In this document: positions 43,166 to 53,945 of the stretch, one piece after another
Position numbering within the stretch: the first letter of the stretch is position 1
Layout of the letters: each line of letters opens with the position of its first letter
From: Coenobita brevimanus
Lineage: Eukaryota; Arthropoda; Malacostraca; Decapoda; Coenobitidae
NCBI GenBank assembly: GCA_032717465.1
Contig: CM064669.1
Location: forward strand, 45,396,295-45,460,294
Direction: 5' to 3'
DNA length: 64,000 nt
Notes under the pieces: generated by a model
Databases searched by the model: none
What the model was told of the DNA's origin: nothing
Seen by the model: the letters and a program-made list of their open reading frames with translations, nothing else
Translations under genes and position numbers: made by a program

Positions 43166-43540
43166 AACAACGCATGAGAAGTTCCTGCCACATGGCCACA
43201 CCTCTGGAGATGGATTATCACTACACCAAACTTTCATGGCGAGCAAGCTGTCACACTACACTGTTCCTTCCTCTCTTATTTGCTTTTCTTTATGTGAATT
43301 TTGTGGTATCCTTACTCCCAGTAAAACAGCCACGGGGGAAGAGGCATGCACTCCCCTACAAATCGCTGATGCTCCTCCAGATGCTCACCCACTCAACCCA
43401 TGATTTGGGGGTCTGTGTACTAGGAAGTGAACAAGCAAGAACTAAAAATATCAACATGGATGAGTTAGTAATCAAATTTTTGGTCAATCACAATAACATA
43501 ATTGATAAGCTTTTCTAAAACACACACATAAAAAGGATTG
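43166..43540. other. No gene; short dispersed repeat at 43425-43535
   Basis: Apart from the fragment similar to 37877-38003, nothing is recognised. Confidence 0.4.
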
Positions 43541-43734
43541 TCTTGGTGCTGTGATAAGGATGGGCAGATTGAGATGGTTCGGGCCTGTGGAAAGGAGGAT
43601 GACTATAGTGTGCAGGTGAGAAGTGTGAACACTGGAGGTACAGTTGCGAGAGGCAGATTGAAAATGACCTGGGACGAGGTCATAAAGTGTGACCTAAGGG
43701 GTACGGGGCTTAATAGGGAGAATATCATAGAGGC

Positions 43735-44053
43735 GATGGCTCAGTCGATAGGTGGCCTGCAGTCCTACCGGACCCAGGTTCAAATCACCACTGAGGCAGG
43801 GAACAGTTTAAAGATTTGAATTTAGTAAAAGCAGACTTTACTTATCTACCAGAAGACCTGCCGACATGTCATAAAAAATACCCCCGCTAATACCAATACA
43901 CCAGTCCTGTATGAGACAGCCCTAGCATGTATTCAATATGGACGGTGGGTGTTAGCACCGAAGTGGTGACATGTAGAAGTGTATGGTACTACTGGTCCTT
44001 GGGAGCAGACTATGAAGCCTTTGCCCAGAGTCGGACACATTAAAAAAAAAAAA
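43735..44053 (+). mobile_element. tRNA-derived SINE with poly-A tail
   Basis: Starts with an A box (ATGGCTCAGTCGATAGG, 43737-43753) and a B box (GGTTCAAATC at 43779-43788), as in a pol III promoter. A body of about 250 bp follows, ending in A13 (44042-44054). It lies inside the LINE3 3' end. No clear target duplication was found. It is a different family from the SINE at 22570. Confidence 0.75.
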
Positions 44054-44071
44054 AGCAGCACTAAGTCACCA

Positions 44072-44075
44072 TTAA
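44072..44075. other. TTAA target-site duplication of second piggyBac, left
   Basis: TTAA before CCCCTTCTTTACCGA; partner at 47069-47072. Confidence 0.75.
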
Positions 44076-44524
44076 CCCCTTCTTTACCGAAAATGTGTTT
44101 TGATGTACCCCCATGCATCGCCTGTAAACACCCGTGAGACACTGGAACCACTATCGTGGTACGCTGGTACACCCTTTAATGAATGGCAGCTTATGGGCCT
44201 CAGGGTAGTCCAGTAAGGCTGTTTTTGAGAACCTCGTGTTAGCAACAGCTCTGTGTTTTAACAACAAGGACTGTGACGAAATTCTGACGAATTCTGACAT
44301 AATAAGACACATCATGACTGAGCTGCAGTGGCACCAATGGCTTGCTCACTCATCTGTGATGCAGCCTCTTTTAGACCAATCATTATTTTATTTATAATTT
44401 CTACAACAGATATCATACTATATTTTCTGCTGACATACGGCAAAATTTACAGCCCTTGGCCTGCCTGAGAGTCAGTTACCACGCACTTGACCACGAGAGA
44501 GGGAGTACAGGATATTTTTCTCTC

Positions 44525-45040
44525 ATGGCGTCTCTGTCAAATTCCGATAGTGACAAGTTTATTCCTCATGAGGATACTTATTTAGATGGGTCTGTTATGA
44601 TGTGGCAGGGGTAAACCAGTTCTGCTGTCGGGCCCTGCTGTGGATGTCACTGATTGCATTGCGCAGTTGACCCTTGTGCGGTGTGATGCGGTGAGGATCT
44701 GTCCGTTCTCCCCTTTGGGGCTAAGATGCAAATGAATGTGTTTGAATGGATGAGTAAATGGAGAGTGAGTCGTCCTGTCTCGGCTACCTCCCTTTCCTTG
44801 GGGGAAGCAGCCTAGGTATATAGAGATAGATAGATAGATCAGATGATGATGCAGCAGTGTCTGATGTGTCAGTAGATGACTGTGATCCTGAAAATGACAG
44901 CGAGGTTGATGCGAGTGAGGAGGAGGAGGAAATTAGTAGCAAGCTTAGTGACGCTGTACTCTCGGCAACAAGTGGGTCAAGGTCGCCATCACCATCACGT
45001 GTGTCCACACACTTTATGCTCAGCTTACAAGGTAAATAAA
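44525..45040 (+). pseudogene. piggyBac transposase N-terminal fragment (interrupted)
   Basis: From ATG at 44525 the frame reads MASLSNSDSDKFIPHEDTYL, then is broken by an inserted repeat at about 44595-44845. It resumes as SDVSVDDCDPENDSEVDASE, EEEEISSKLSDAVL, ending SRSPSPSR near 45000. Acidic, Ser-rich N termini are typical for piggyBac transposases; the assignment also relies on the flanking TTAA ends. No nuclease domain follows. Confidence 0.55.
44595..44845 (+). mobile_element. Short GATA-tailed insertion, unclassified
   Basis: Splits the acidic reading frame and ends in GATAGATAGATAGAT, the same type of tail as RTE and RTE-derived SINEs. The body shows no match elsewhere in this window. 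A SINE mobilised by RTE is likely but unproven. Confidence 0.45.
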
Positions 45041-45129
45041 TAAGCCATCCACCTGTGCAGGACCTTTTTTTCAAGCCAGTTTGTACACTAGTTACCTGGG
45101 TAACAGGACTTCTGCATAAGATATGTAAA

Positions 45130-45130
45130 C

Positions 45131-45179
<49 letters not shown>

Positions 45180-46890
45180 CTGGCCTTTTGTTTCTCAAAA
45201 GCGCCAGTTCTTCCTTTTGGGAATTCACTAGCGCTCGACACACATACATTATTTTTACAATGACAAGAATTGTGACATTTCTTGTATATAGTACAAGCTA
45301 CATCATATATACATGAAAGTGGCAATAATTAAACCCTATAATCATCTGTCATAGTACCTCTCTCCAGGTCATAGCATTTTGAAAAAAGAAAGGCTTTCAG
45401 CTGTCTCTTAAAGGATTCAACAGTAGAGAGCTGTCTTATGGACAATGGCAAATCAGTTATATAATCTAGGGGCTCTATATGCAAAAGAATGATCAGAGAA
45501 AGATGACTGGTGAATGGCTCCTGGCTCATCAAGACGCAAGGAATCAACTTCACTGCGTAACATCACACCCGGGCGTGTCGATGGGAGTTTTAACAATTCA
45601 GCAAGATACTTCGGTTCACCAAACTTAAGAACCTTGAATGAAATAAGACACAGTTTAAATTCAATTCTAGCCTTTACTGGTAACCAATGCAACTCAGTCA
45701 GAAACGGGGTAGTTGAGGTTCTCGGGGGAAGACCAAAGATAAGCCATGCCGCCCTGTTCAACACAGACTGAACTTTTGTTAGTATATTATTTAGAAGACC
45801 AACCCACAGTGAATTACAATAATCAACACGAGACAAGACCACTGCATGGACCAATGTTAAGAGGCACCGTCTATTCAGGAATTTTCTCACAGAGTACAGA
45901 TTTCTGATATGCAAGTTACACCCTCTTACAACCTGATTAATATGTTCTTTGTAATTTAACTTAGAATTAAAATAAACACCCAGATTTCGAACAGAACTGA
46001 CTGGATGCAGCTGTGACACGCTAATGTTCAAAGCCAGGGCATTGTCAGTGTCATCACCTCTTCTGTTTCCTCTGATGATGATGTTCTCAGTTTTACCATC
46101 ATTCAGCTTAAGTTTCCTCTTAACCATCCAAATCTTAAAATCAGACATTAGAGATTCAAACTTTGTCTTAGTATCGTTGATATCTGACATCTTAACATAG
46201 AGCTGGGTGTCATCAGCATAAAAATGACAGGACACATCATGAGCATCAAGTAGAGACAATAAACTACTTGTGTAGATAGCAAATAGAATTGGACCCAAAA
46301 CTGGTCATTGAGGGACTCCAAACAGAAGAGAAGCAGAATCAGAGCTAGCGTAATCAACAACCACTCTCTGAGATCTGTCCGACAGATACGACTTAAAGAG
46401 CAAAAGGGCACTATCGCGAACGCCATAAAAATACAGATCATCCAACAATAGTTTATGATCTACTGTATCAAAAGCTGCAGACAGATCCAACAGAACTAGG
46501 AGAGAGGACATCCCACTACAAGTGTTTGCCACCAAGTCACTCTGAATCCTTGTTAGTGCAGTTTCAGTTGAATGGTATTTTCTGTATGCTGACTGAACAA
46601 CAGGAACAACTCTGTTGTGTTCCAGTAGTGGTAAGAGTTGATCGAGTATGGCCCGCTCAATAATCTTGGATAAAAAAGACAGGTTAGAGACGGGATGATA
46701 AGTTGTCATGCTCTCGACATCAAGGCCAGGTTTCTTAATTAGGGGCCTAAGCAAAGCATGTTTCTCAGACTGCACAAAATTACTTTCTAAGAAGCATCTT
46801 TATTATGTTGCAGATAAAGTCTGCAGCATGCTCATACACATCAGGCAGTTGTGACACTGCATAATTTATTTTATAATCTTTTTTTCTTAC
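45130..46890 (-). mobile_element. L2/CR1-type LINE, 5' truncated
   Basis: Minus strand with an (ATA)n/(ATT)n tail at 45135-45178. It contains the RT and C-terminal domain but no endonuclease, and was inserted into the second piggyBac. The 5' truncation is near 46890. Confidence 0.85.
45329..46775 (-). pseudogene. L2-type reverse transcriptase, one or two lesions
   Basis: 46775-46305 reads RPLIKKPGLDVESMTTYHPV, SNLSFLSKIIERAILDQL, QSAYRKYHSTETALTRI and LLDLSAAFDTVDHKLLL. A TGA at 46305-46307 replaces Gly in GVPQGSVLGP. From 46298 the frame resumes as GPILFAIYTSSLLSLL, with the catalytic FYADDTQLYVKM (about 46215), and ends in the typical C terminus (RVDYCNSLWVGLLNNIL, LTELHWLPVKARIEFKL, FSDHSFAYRAPRLYN). 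A frame change near 45460 leads to the last 35 residues, LPLSIRQLSTVESFKRQLKA. Among the better-kept RT genes here. Confidence 0.85.
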
Positions 46891-47068
46891 CAACATAATG
46901 CTGGGTTTATGTGATCATCAGTATACAAACAAATCACAAAGAGTGAATAGTTTCGACATGGGAAAAAATATACACTACCCCTCACACTATGGGAGGGGGA
47001 GCTATCAGGTCGGTATGGGGGGTAAACGTAGTGTTTACATTGGGGGGAAGGGGTCAGTAAAGAAGGGG

Positions 47069-47072
47069 TTAA
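47069..47072. other. TTAA target-site duplication of second piggyBac, right
   Basis: TTAA after the inverted right end; the LINE3 3' UTR resumes directly after it. Confidence 0.75.
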
Positions 47073-47129
47073 CTGACCAAGGCTAATGCAAGCACGCATG
47101 TTAAAGCCTTTAAAAATGAAACAATCAAA

Positions 47130-47152
47130 CACACACACACACACACACACAC
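47130..47152. repeat. (AC)n microsatellite
   Basis: AC run after the LINE3 3' end. Confidence 0.95.
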
Positions 47153-48535
47153 GACGTCGACAGCAGAGGAGCTCCGTGCTAATCATGTGGAAATAACACT
47201 TAACCAGCGGTGACAAGGAGGCCTGCCTATTGTGATTATGTGAACTGAGTGCGTCAGTGGAGGTCCCGTCTGAATTTAGTGAAAAACAAAAAAAAAAAAG
47301 CTGGAAGATTCGGTCAAATAGGAGTACAACAGGGTGGCAGTTTAAATTTTCATATGTACTGCATTATGGCGGACGGAAATAGTCCACTGTTTACATCCAA
47401 TGAAAGCAATTTCATAGGATTCTCCAATGAAGACTGGAGCAACTGGAGCTTAAACTGAATCAAATGGAGTAGCCAGTATGGAGAAAATGGCTAAGAGGAA
47501 TGCACGGGAATTACAACAGGTATTGGCAGTAATTAAAGAATTACATGAATGGCCCCCATAACAAGAGACAGAGATTAAGATGTTGAAAACTGAGTTAGTG
47601 AGGTCTGCTCACGCAGTGCTGATTAAGGGAGAAAGAGGCAATAGAGTTAAAATTAAGCAATGAATCAGCCACAAATGAAATAAAACAGCTTGAGGAAAAA
47701 TAAGAGGATGGAAGAGGGAAGGGACACGATGAAAAGAAAACCTGACAAGTATGATTAAAAACATGGATACATGAAAAACACACCAGGGAAATCAAGGAAG
47801 ACCACAGAGGTGGAAGAAAATTCAGGAAGAAGGAAGGATAAATCTAAAGGAGATTTTAGAATGGCAGAGAAAGGAACACCAGGAAAACATGGAGAAAGAA
47901 GTGGTTAAGGTACTAAAAAGTAAAGAACCTTCAGTCAGGGACGTAGCAGATATGAAAAATGTGTGATAATTTCAGGACTGAGAGAAAAGCCTATGTCAAT
48001 AAGATCAGAAGGGGAAAGAGAAGAACTGAGAAGGACTAAAGAGACAGTATCAATAGTTATGGAGGATGACAACAAAACTCAAGAAGTGACTGAAGAGGTG
48101 TTTAGGCTGGGAATATACAAGAAGGGGGGCGGCCACTAATAATTACGTTTTGGTCACAGGTCACAGTAAATGAGATCATTAACAGGACATGGAAACTAGT
48201 CAACAAGGAGGGGTTCAAGAATGTTTGGATATGGAGAGAAGCAAATAAGGAAGATGGAATAAGAAGCTAGTCAAGGATGCTATGGAAAAAAAAAACAAAA
48301 AATGGAGGAAGAGAAGACAGAGTTCTATTGGAGAGTTATGGATCAGAAACCAAAGAAGTGGTACCAACGGAGAGAGGAAGGGAGAAGAACAGAATTAAAA
48401 AAAAAAAACTAAAAACTGAAAGTGGCATACTAACGTAGGTGGCTTAATCTTGGCTAGGGATAGAAATCAATGATTTCTTGAGGGTAAATGATCCGGATAT
48501 TGTGTGCGTTGTATAGACCAAGCTGAGGATATTGA

Positions 48536-48545
48536 TATCCAAGTG
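48536..48545. other. 10-bp target-site duplication, left (TATCCAAGTG)
   Basis: The identical TATCCAAGTG is at 48813-48822; the two bracket the RTE fragment. Confidence 0.9.
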
Positions 48546-48812
48546 TCTATCTATCTATCTATCTATTGCCAGACGCCTCAATCCCGTTTGGGGTGGCCAC
48601 AAACAAATCGCCTCCAAGTCGCCCTGTCCCCCGCCATTTCACTGCCCTGCTCCCAACTCACACCCCCCTCTCTCATATACCTCTCCACCCCATCCCTCCA
48701 TCTCATCCTCGGCATCCCCCTCCCTCTTCCCCCCTCCACCTCACTTACATACACACTCTTCGTCAGTCTTTCACCCTCCATCCTCTCCACGTGGCCAAAC
48801 CACCTCAGTGTG
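48546..48812 (-). mobile_element. RTE LINE 3' fragment with target duplication
   Basis: The minus strand shows TLRWFGHVERMEGERLTKSV through PRMRWRDGVERYMRE to the tail, with CTATCTATCTAT next to the left duplication. It is 267 bp and a classic 5' truncated LINE insertion. It is among the least changed RTE ends in the window. Confidence 0.93.
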
Positions 48813-49180
48813 TATCCAAGTGGGAGATGGCAAATACAAACTATGGAGAACAGATAGAAAAGAAAACAACTGGAGGAGGAGAGATGATAGCAGTGAAGAA
48901 CAACATAAATGTGGATAATGTGGAACTGGGAGAAGGTAAATATGAAACTAGGAACCAGAGGAAAAGACAGGAGAGACATCACAGTTGCACATGTCCCCCC
49001 TAAGACAAGAGAATGGAATGGGGCTGAATGCCAGATGTCAGACATGGTTAGACACCTACAAAAAGGGACAGAGAAAAGCAAAGATATAATCCTGGTGGGT
49101 GACTTTACTTGCAAAGAGGTGAATTGCGAGGAGTGGGACTCAGGAGGTAATGAAGGTTCGTGGGGCAGTATACTGTTAAA

Positions 49181-49906
49181 TAGTCATTACTTGTTTTACG
49201 ATGGGGTTACGTCAGGTTGTACCTTATCGTATACCGATTTTATTGTAAATCGGGAGATTGAAACCCATTATAAAAGGGGGGTTAGGTCAACTCAATTTCC
49301 CAAAGTCACCTAACCAAGACTGAACCATAAATGACAACCCACCTTCATTCCTTCCTGTGTTGGTCCAAGTCGTCTCCAAGTCGTTCCCCCCGAGGCTGGG
49401 GGAGAGCCTGTGCTTACAGGCACTAATGGTCTGCCTCTGACTCAGACAGGAACAGGTCAGGGGGAGGGGAATCAAGCCCATACCTGCACCAACCATAGCA
49501 CTGGGACTCATACCTGCACCAACCTTAGCACAGGGACCCACACCTGCACCAACCATAGCACTGGAGCCTACACTGGCACTGACCTTACCATTGGGCACAC
49601 AAATCCACAGTACTGTAGTACGATGTTTGGCTGAGAGGTGACGATACGAGGGGGCACACATGAACAAGTTGAAAAGACAGGGCTTTGAAGGTGTGGCGGG
49701 ACCTGAACCATAACAGTGCGCTGCATGCCGGGGCCGCCATCTTGCCTGAGACAAGCGATGGTCACCTTGCGTGTGCCTGGCGCTTTCCAACGGCAAAATC
49801 GTTATAGCGGGAAATTTATTGTAAATCGAATTTTGGGGTGGAACTTTTCTCTTATCATTGTAGCGAATTATCGTAAACCGAATCATCGTAAAACGAGTAA
49901 TGACTG
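49181..49906. mobile_element. Tigger-type MITE (~726 bp) in CR1 endonuclease
   Basis: The left end TAGTCATTACTTGTTTTACG and the inverted right end CAGTCATTACTCGTTTTACG differ by one base in the first position and one inside. TA follows the right end. The CR1 protein reading joins across it (WGSILLN | EMNNVMTQWV). It contains a tandem CACC(A/T)GCACCAACC(A/T)TAGCAC unit of about 30 bp, four copies, at 49470-49590. Confidence 0.8.
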
Positions 49907-49912
49907 TACAGA

Positions 49913-51830
49913 AATGAACAATGTTATGACCCAGTGGGTCAAAGATGAGACAAGATTTTCAGGGGATGATACACCAGAAAGACTAGATTTACTGCTAACC
50001 AAAGAACATGATGTAATTAAATCTCTGAAATATCTGTGTCCTATGAGAAATTGTCATCATGTTGTGACTGAGGTCCAAATGATAGAAGGGAATGTGGTGC
50101 CAAGAGATGAGCTATACAGGCATGGAAGATACAACTTTGGTAAAGTACTCTTTACAGGATTGAGGAAATTTTTGAAAGAGACAGACTGAAGAGAATTCAG
50201 AGAAAAAAGAGAGACACAAAACTAGTGGGATAACTTTCTCGGCTTTTACAACTCGGGTGTGGAAAAATGTGCGCCAAGAGTACGTGGGAGAGAGAACTGG
50301 AAAAAGGATTGGTTCAACAGGTGTATGACAGCAATAGGAGAAAGGGATGTGGCATGGAACAAATGGAGAGAGGCAACAACAGAACAAAGGAAGAATACAA
50401 AAGAACTATAAATGAACAAACAAGAATCCATACAGAGGAAGAAACTAAATTTGAAAAAAAGTATACTGTAACTGACAAATGTAAGGAGGAATCTAACATG
50501 TTTTACAGGTCTGTCAAGGGCGAACTGAAACACAAGGAAGGAATCACCAAACTGAAAGTAGAAGGAGAGGTTCATAAAGATGTGGTAAAGCAAGCTGAAA
50601 TAATGAACACAAGTTTCCAATCGGTTTTCACTAAAGAAAGTGATTTTGTGGAGGGGAAGGGAGTGACTAGAAATGTAGCATTAAAAAATATAAAAGTGGA
50701 GGTGCAGGAAGTGTATAAATTACTGGAAACTCAAGATGTAAGAAAGGCCCCAGGGCCTGAGAGGATCTCTAATTGGATACTAAAGGAATGCAGAGAACTT
50801 GTGGATTAGATTCACAGTTTAACTGTGTGTTCTCTGGAAGAAAGGAAAGAGCCTTGTGAATGGAAGAGGGCCAATGTGGTACCAATTTACAAAGGGGAGA
50901 ATAAGGAAGAGTCCCTGAATTATAGACCAGTGTCCCTGACCAGCATGGTTGCAAAATCTTGAAAGACAGGTGGAGAAAATATCTGGAGGAGATGAACATC
51001 TTGGCAGAAAGTCGGCTTGGATTCAGAAGTGGAAGGTTACGTGTCTCTAATTTTTTGATCTACTCAAAGGCAATTGACATGCTACAGGAGAGAGAGAGAT
51101 GGGTGGATTGTGAATACTGTACTTAGATCAGGAGAAAGCCTTTGACAAGGTACCCAATAAGCAACTAATGTGGAAATTGGAACACATAGGAGGACTGAAG
51201 AGGAACCTCTTGGAGTGGATGAGACTGACAGATGAGGACAGTAATAATGAACAGGATGTCAGGGTGGAGGGCAGTAACATGTGGAGTCCTGCAGGGCTTG
51301 GTACTGGTGCCTGTAATGTTCCTAATTTACGTAAACGATATGGTGGATGGAATGAACAGTTATGCAAGTTTGTTTGCAGACAATTCAAAGATCATGAAAG
51401 TAGAAGTTGATGAGGACTATAAAATGTTGCAGGAAGATCTGGACAAGATTTAGGATTGCAGCCGTGTGTGGGAAGTGAAATTCAATGCAAAAAAATGCAA
51501 AATATTGGAAATAGGTAAAAGTGCAAAGAGGCCATCACTGAACTGCTCCATGGGAAAAGAACCAATCACAAGAGCGAGAGAAGAGAAAGACCTGGGAGTG
51601 CTAGTCCACGATAATTTGTCACCCCAAAAACACATTACCAAGATCGTCAGAGAGACATATCAGCTCATGACAACAATAAGCATGGCATTTCAAAACATGG
51701 ATGAGGAGATGATGAAAAAACTGATAGTGGCTATGATCCGCCCCAGGTTAGAATATGTGGCAGTGGTGTGGTCCCCACATAAACAAGATCAAGAGAAAAG
51801 AAAGAGCAACAACCAAAATGATCCCTAGCC
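49913..51830 (+). pseudogene. CR1 endonuclease end and reverse transcriptase, decayed
   Basis: In order: EMNNVMTQWVKDETRF and LDLLLTKEHDVIKSL (endonuclease end), MFYRSVKGELKHKEGITKLK, RKAPGPERISNWILKECREL, VVPIYKGENKEESLNYRPVS, LDQEKAFDKVPNKQLMWKL, then SLFADNSKIMKV at about 51370. The second catalytic Asp of FADD is changed to Asn, so the enzyme would be dead even if the frame were open. The C-terminal part (KDLGVLVHDNLSPQKHITKI, RPRLEYVAVVWSPH) follows. At least six stops or shifts are visible. Confidence 0.8.
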
Positions 51831-52198
51831 TGGCAGATCTATCATGCAAGGAAAGACTAGGAAACCTAGGTCTGTCTTCCCTAAAAGAAAGAAGAGAGAG
51901 AGGCGACATGATTACAGTGTTCAGGGCCATGATGGGGGTAGACAAAATTGACAGAAAAGATCTGTTTATATGGGATGGGGGAGCAACAAGAGGACATGGC
52001 AAGAAACTGAACAAGATGCTTGAACGATATCAAGAAATACAGTTTTCTGCATAGATGCACCGATCTGTGGAATAGCATGGACAAAGAGATCGTCCAGCCC
52101 AAAAACTTAAATGAGTTTAAAGGAAAGTTCGACTGGTTGAGAAACGGAGATGGGGCCCCACGAGCATAGCTCATTCCCTGTATATCACAACTAGGTAA

Positions 52199-52199
<1 letters not shown>

Positions 52200-52233
<34 letters not shown>
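52200..52233. repeat. (AC)n microsatellite
   Basis: Follows the CR1 end TAGGTAAATAC. Confidence 0.95.
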
Positions 52234-52236
<3 letters not shown>

Positions 52237-52519
52237 CTGAGGCATCAGAGATACAGAAGGCATATCACCTCACTCTGCACTGGCCACCCTTGGCCACAAC
52301 TGGTCACACCTAACTAGTATCTTTATATGAGTCAAGCTTTGTACTAATTTAAACTAAATGATGTTCTAATATAGAGGAGCAAGTATAAGCAAAAGTGTTG
52401 TCCAATTAATTGAATACATTCAAGTGGTGCAAGAATCCGCTGACATCGCATCAACACCTGGGCGTCGTCTATAGGCGGGTAGCAAGATGCAAACTTGTAG
52501 GTATAACTTACCTTTCTAA
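52234..52519. other. No recognisable feature (intron)
   Basis: Spacer between the two CR1 copies. Confidence 0.4.
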
Positions 52520-53923
52520 GTGAAAGTACCATAAGATGAGGACAATAAAAAACAAAATTTCGAGAGACAAACAGGAGATGGCAAATATAATGAACATACT
52601 GAAGGAAGCATCAGAGGAAATCTGTGATAAAGACACAGAGGAACAAAAAAGGCTAGGGAAATATGAGAGAAACAAGTCAAGGCCCATGAAAGTAACCTTC
52701 AAGAGTGTGAACACTGTGGAGGAAGTACTAAAAAAATACAGACAAACTCATGGAAGAAGAGGAATTTTAAAAAGTATAGATAAAAAAATGCTTAAATAAA
52801 GAGGAATTTGGAATACTAAAAGAGAAGAGGAAGGAAGCAAAAACAAAGAATGATCAGAGGAAGAAAACAATGATTTTTTTTTTACAAAGTAATTGGATTG
52901 CAGGTACGAAAGTGGTACATAACCAACACGAAATGAAAAGAAGGAAAGTAGTAGACTCAAGCAATGGCAAGTATGTAAACATGATGATTAAGCCGATTTA
53001 CTCAAATGTAGATGGAACTGTGTCTAAATTATTAGAGATGAAAGACTATACCAAAGAAAATGAACCACATAATATCTGCCTAACTGACACAAAATTAACC
53101 CCAAAGATATCAAACGATACCCTAAACTTAGAAGAATACAATATGGAGAAGAGACAAAAATTTAGGAACGGAGGAGGAATTATAATCTTAAAGAAAAATC
53201 TACAAGTCAAAGAAATCAAATTAGATATACCCTCACAAGCTGAACTGACTGCATTAGAGATTAACACATCTGAAGGGAAAGTAACTGTGGCAAATGCCAC
53301 CCAAAACAAACACTTGGGAAAGAGGTGAATATGAAGACCCGGCAGAAAGTACAATTCAGAGTTTAAGAACATTACTACACAGAATGGAAGATGAATCTAA
53401 AAGAATTATATTAAATGAGATTTCAGTTCATATATAAATTGGAATACTTTAGATGTAAGAAGCAATGAAAACTGTTGGGATCAAAAGTTCCTGGATCTTG
53501 TGCAGTTTTCCCTAACGCAGCATGTAAAGGAAAACACCAGAAAAAGAGGACTTGATAATCCATCAGTACTAGATCTTATATTTACTAGGCAAGAAAATGA
53601 TATTGACAATATAATGTATCACTCTCCATTAGGCAAAAGGGACCATGCAGTACTGAATAGCATCTTCAGGATTGCTTATGACATAGTTGCCCATAATGAG
53701 ATTTACAAAAAGAGTCTAAACTACAAAAAGGGCAACTACCATGACCTGAAGAAGTACTTCTTTGAAACAGGTTGGGAAAAGGAGCTTAGAGGACAAGATT
53801 TAAATGTTATATACACAAAATTCTGTGATACCTATGAAACAGGAGTCCAAAATTACATTCCCCCAGCACATAGAAACACAAATGAAAATAAAGAAATGGT
53901 TTAATACAAAATGTAAAAAAAAT

Positions 53924-53945
53924 CGAAAAAAAAAAAAAAAAAAAA
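53924..53945 (+). repeat. Poly-A run inside CR1 copy 2
   Basis: Interrupted A run of over 20 bases in the coding part of the element (AAAATCG then A20). Confidence 0.85.

Larger units (their letters stand above)
44076..47068 (+). mobile_element. Second piggyBac-like element, decayed, with L2 inserted
   Basis: The left end CCCCTTCTTTACCGA and, inverted, the right end CCCCTTCTTTACTGA are 15-bp inverted repeats with one mismatch, flanked by TTAA. Inside are an acidic N-terminal coding fragment (44525-45040), an L2 LINE (45130-46890), and a short GATA-tailed insertion (about 44595-44845). The transposase core is absent. It is a different family from the element at 26870, since the ends differ after CCCCT. 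Confidence 0.75.
43545..47125 (+). mobile_element. LINE3 3' end interrupted by a SINE and a piggyBac
   Basis: 43545-43734 encodes the LINE3 C terminus (KVRSV-type QVRSVNTGGTVARGRL, then MTWDEVIKCDLRGTGLNREN). The LINE3 3' UTR resumes as GCAGCACTAAGTCACCATTA (44055-44074) and continues after 47072 as CTGACCAAGGCTAATGCAAG, then GCCTTTAAAAATGAA. In the uninterrupted copy at 11360-11420 these pieces are adjacent. Confidence 0.7.
47170..52205 (+). mobile_element. CR1-type LINE copy 1 (near full length, interrupted twice)
   Basis: A 5' leader is followed by a start for ORF1 (MADGNSPLFTSNESNFIGFS at 47367), decayed ORF1 (VIISGLREKPMSIRSEGERE at about 47965), endonuclease (NDPDIVCV at 48488, KTTGGGEMIAVKNN at about 48865, KDIILVGDF at about 49085), RT and a 3' UTR ending AACTAGGTAAATAC before (AC)n. 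An RTE fragment (48546-48812) and a MITE (49181-49906) sit inside. The body without them is about 4 kb. Confidence 0.8.

Noticed and set aside
43737..43790. Functional tRNA gene
   Set aside because: Same reason: tRNA-like head of a poly-A SINE inserted in a LINE.
47367..47458. Host gene start (MADGNSPLFTSN...)
   Set aside because: Lies directly ahead of CR1 ORF1 remnants and is best read as the CR1 ORF1 start.
49410..49634. Thr/Cys-rich repeat protein (plus strand)
   Set aside because: Reading of the tandem repeat inside the MITE at 49181; no gene context.
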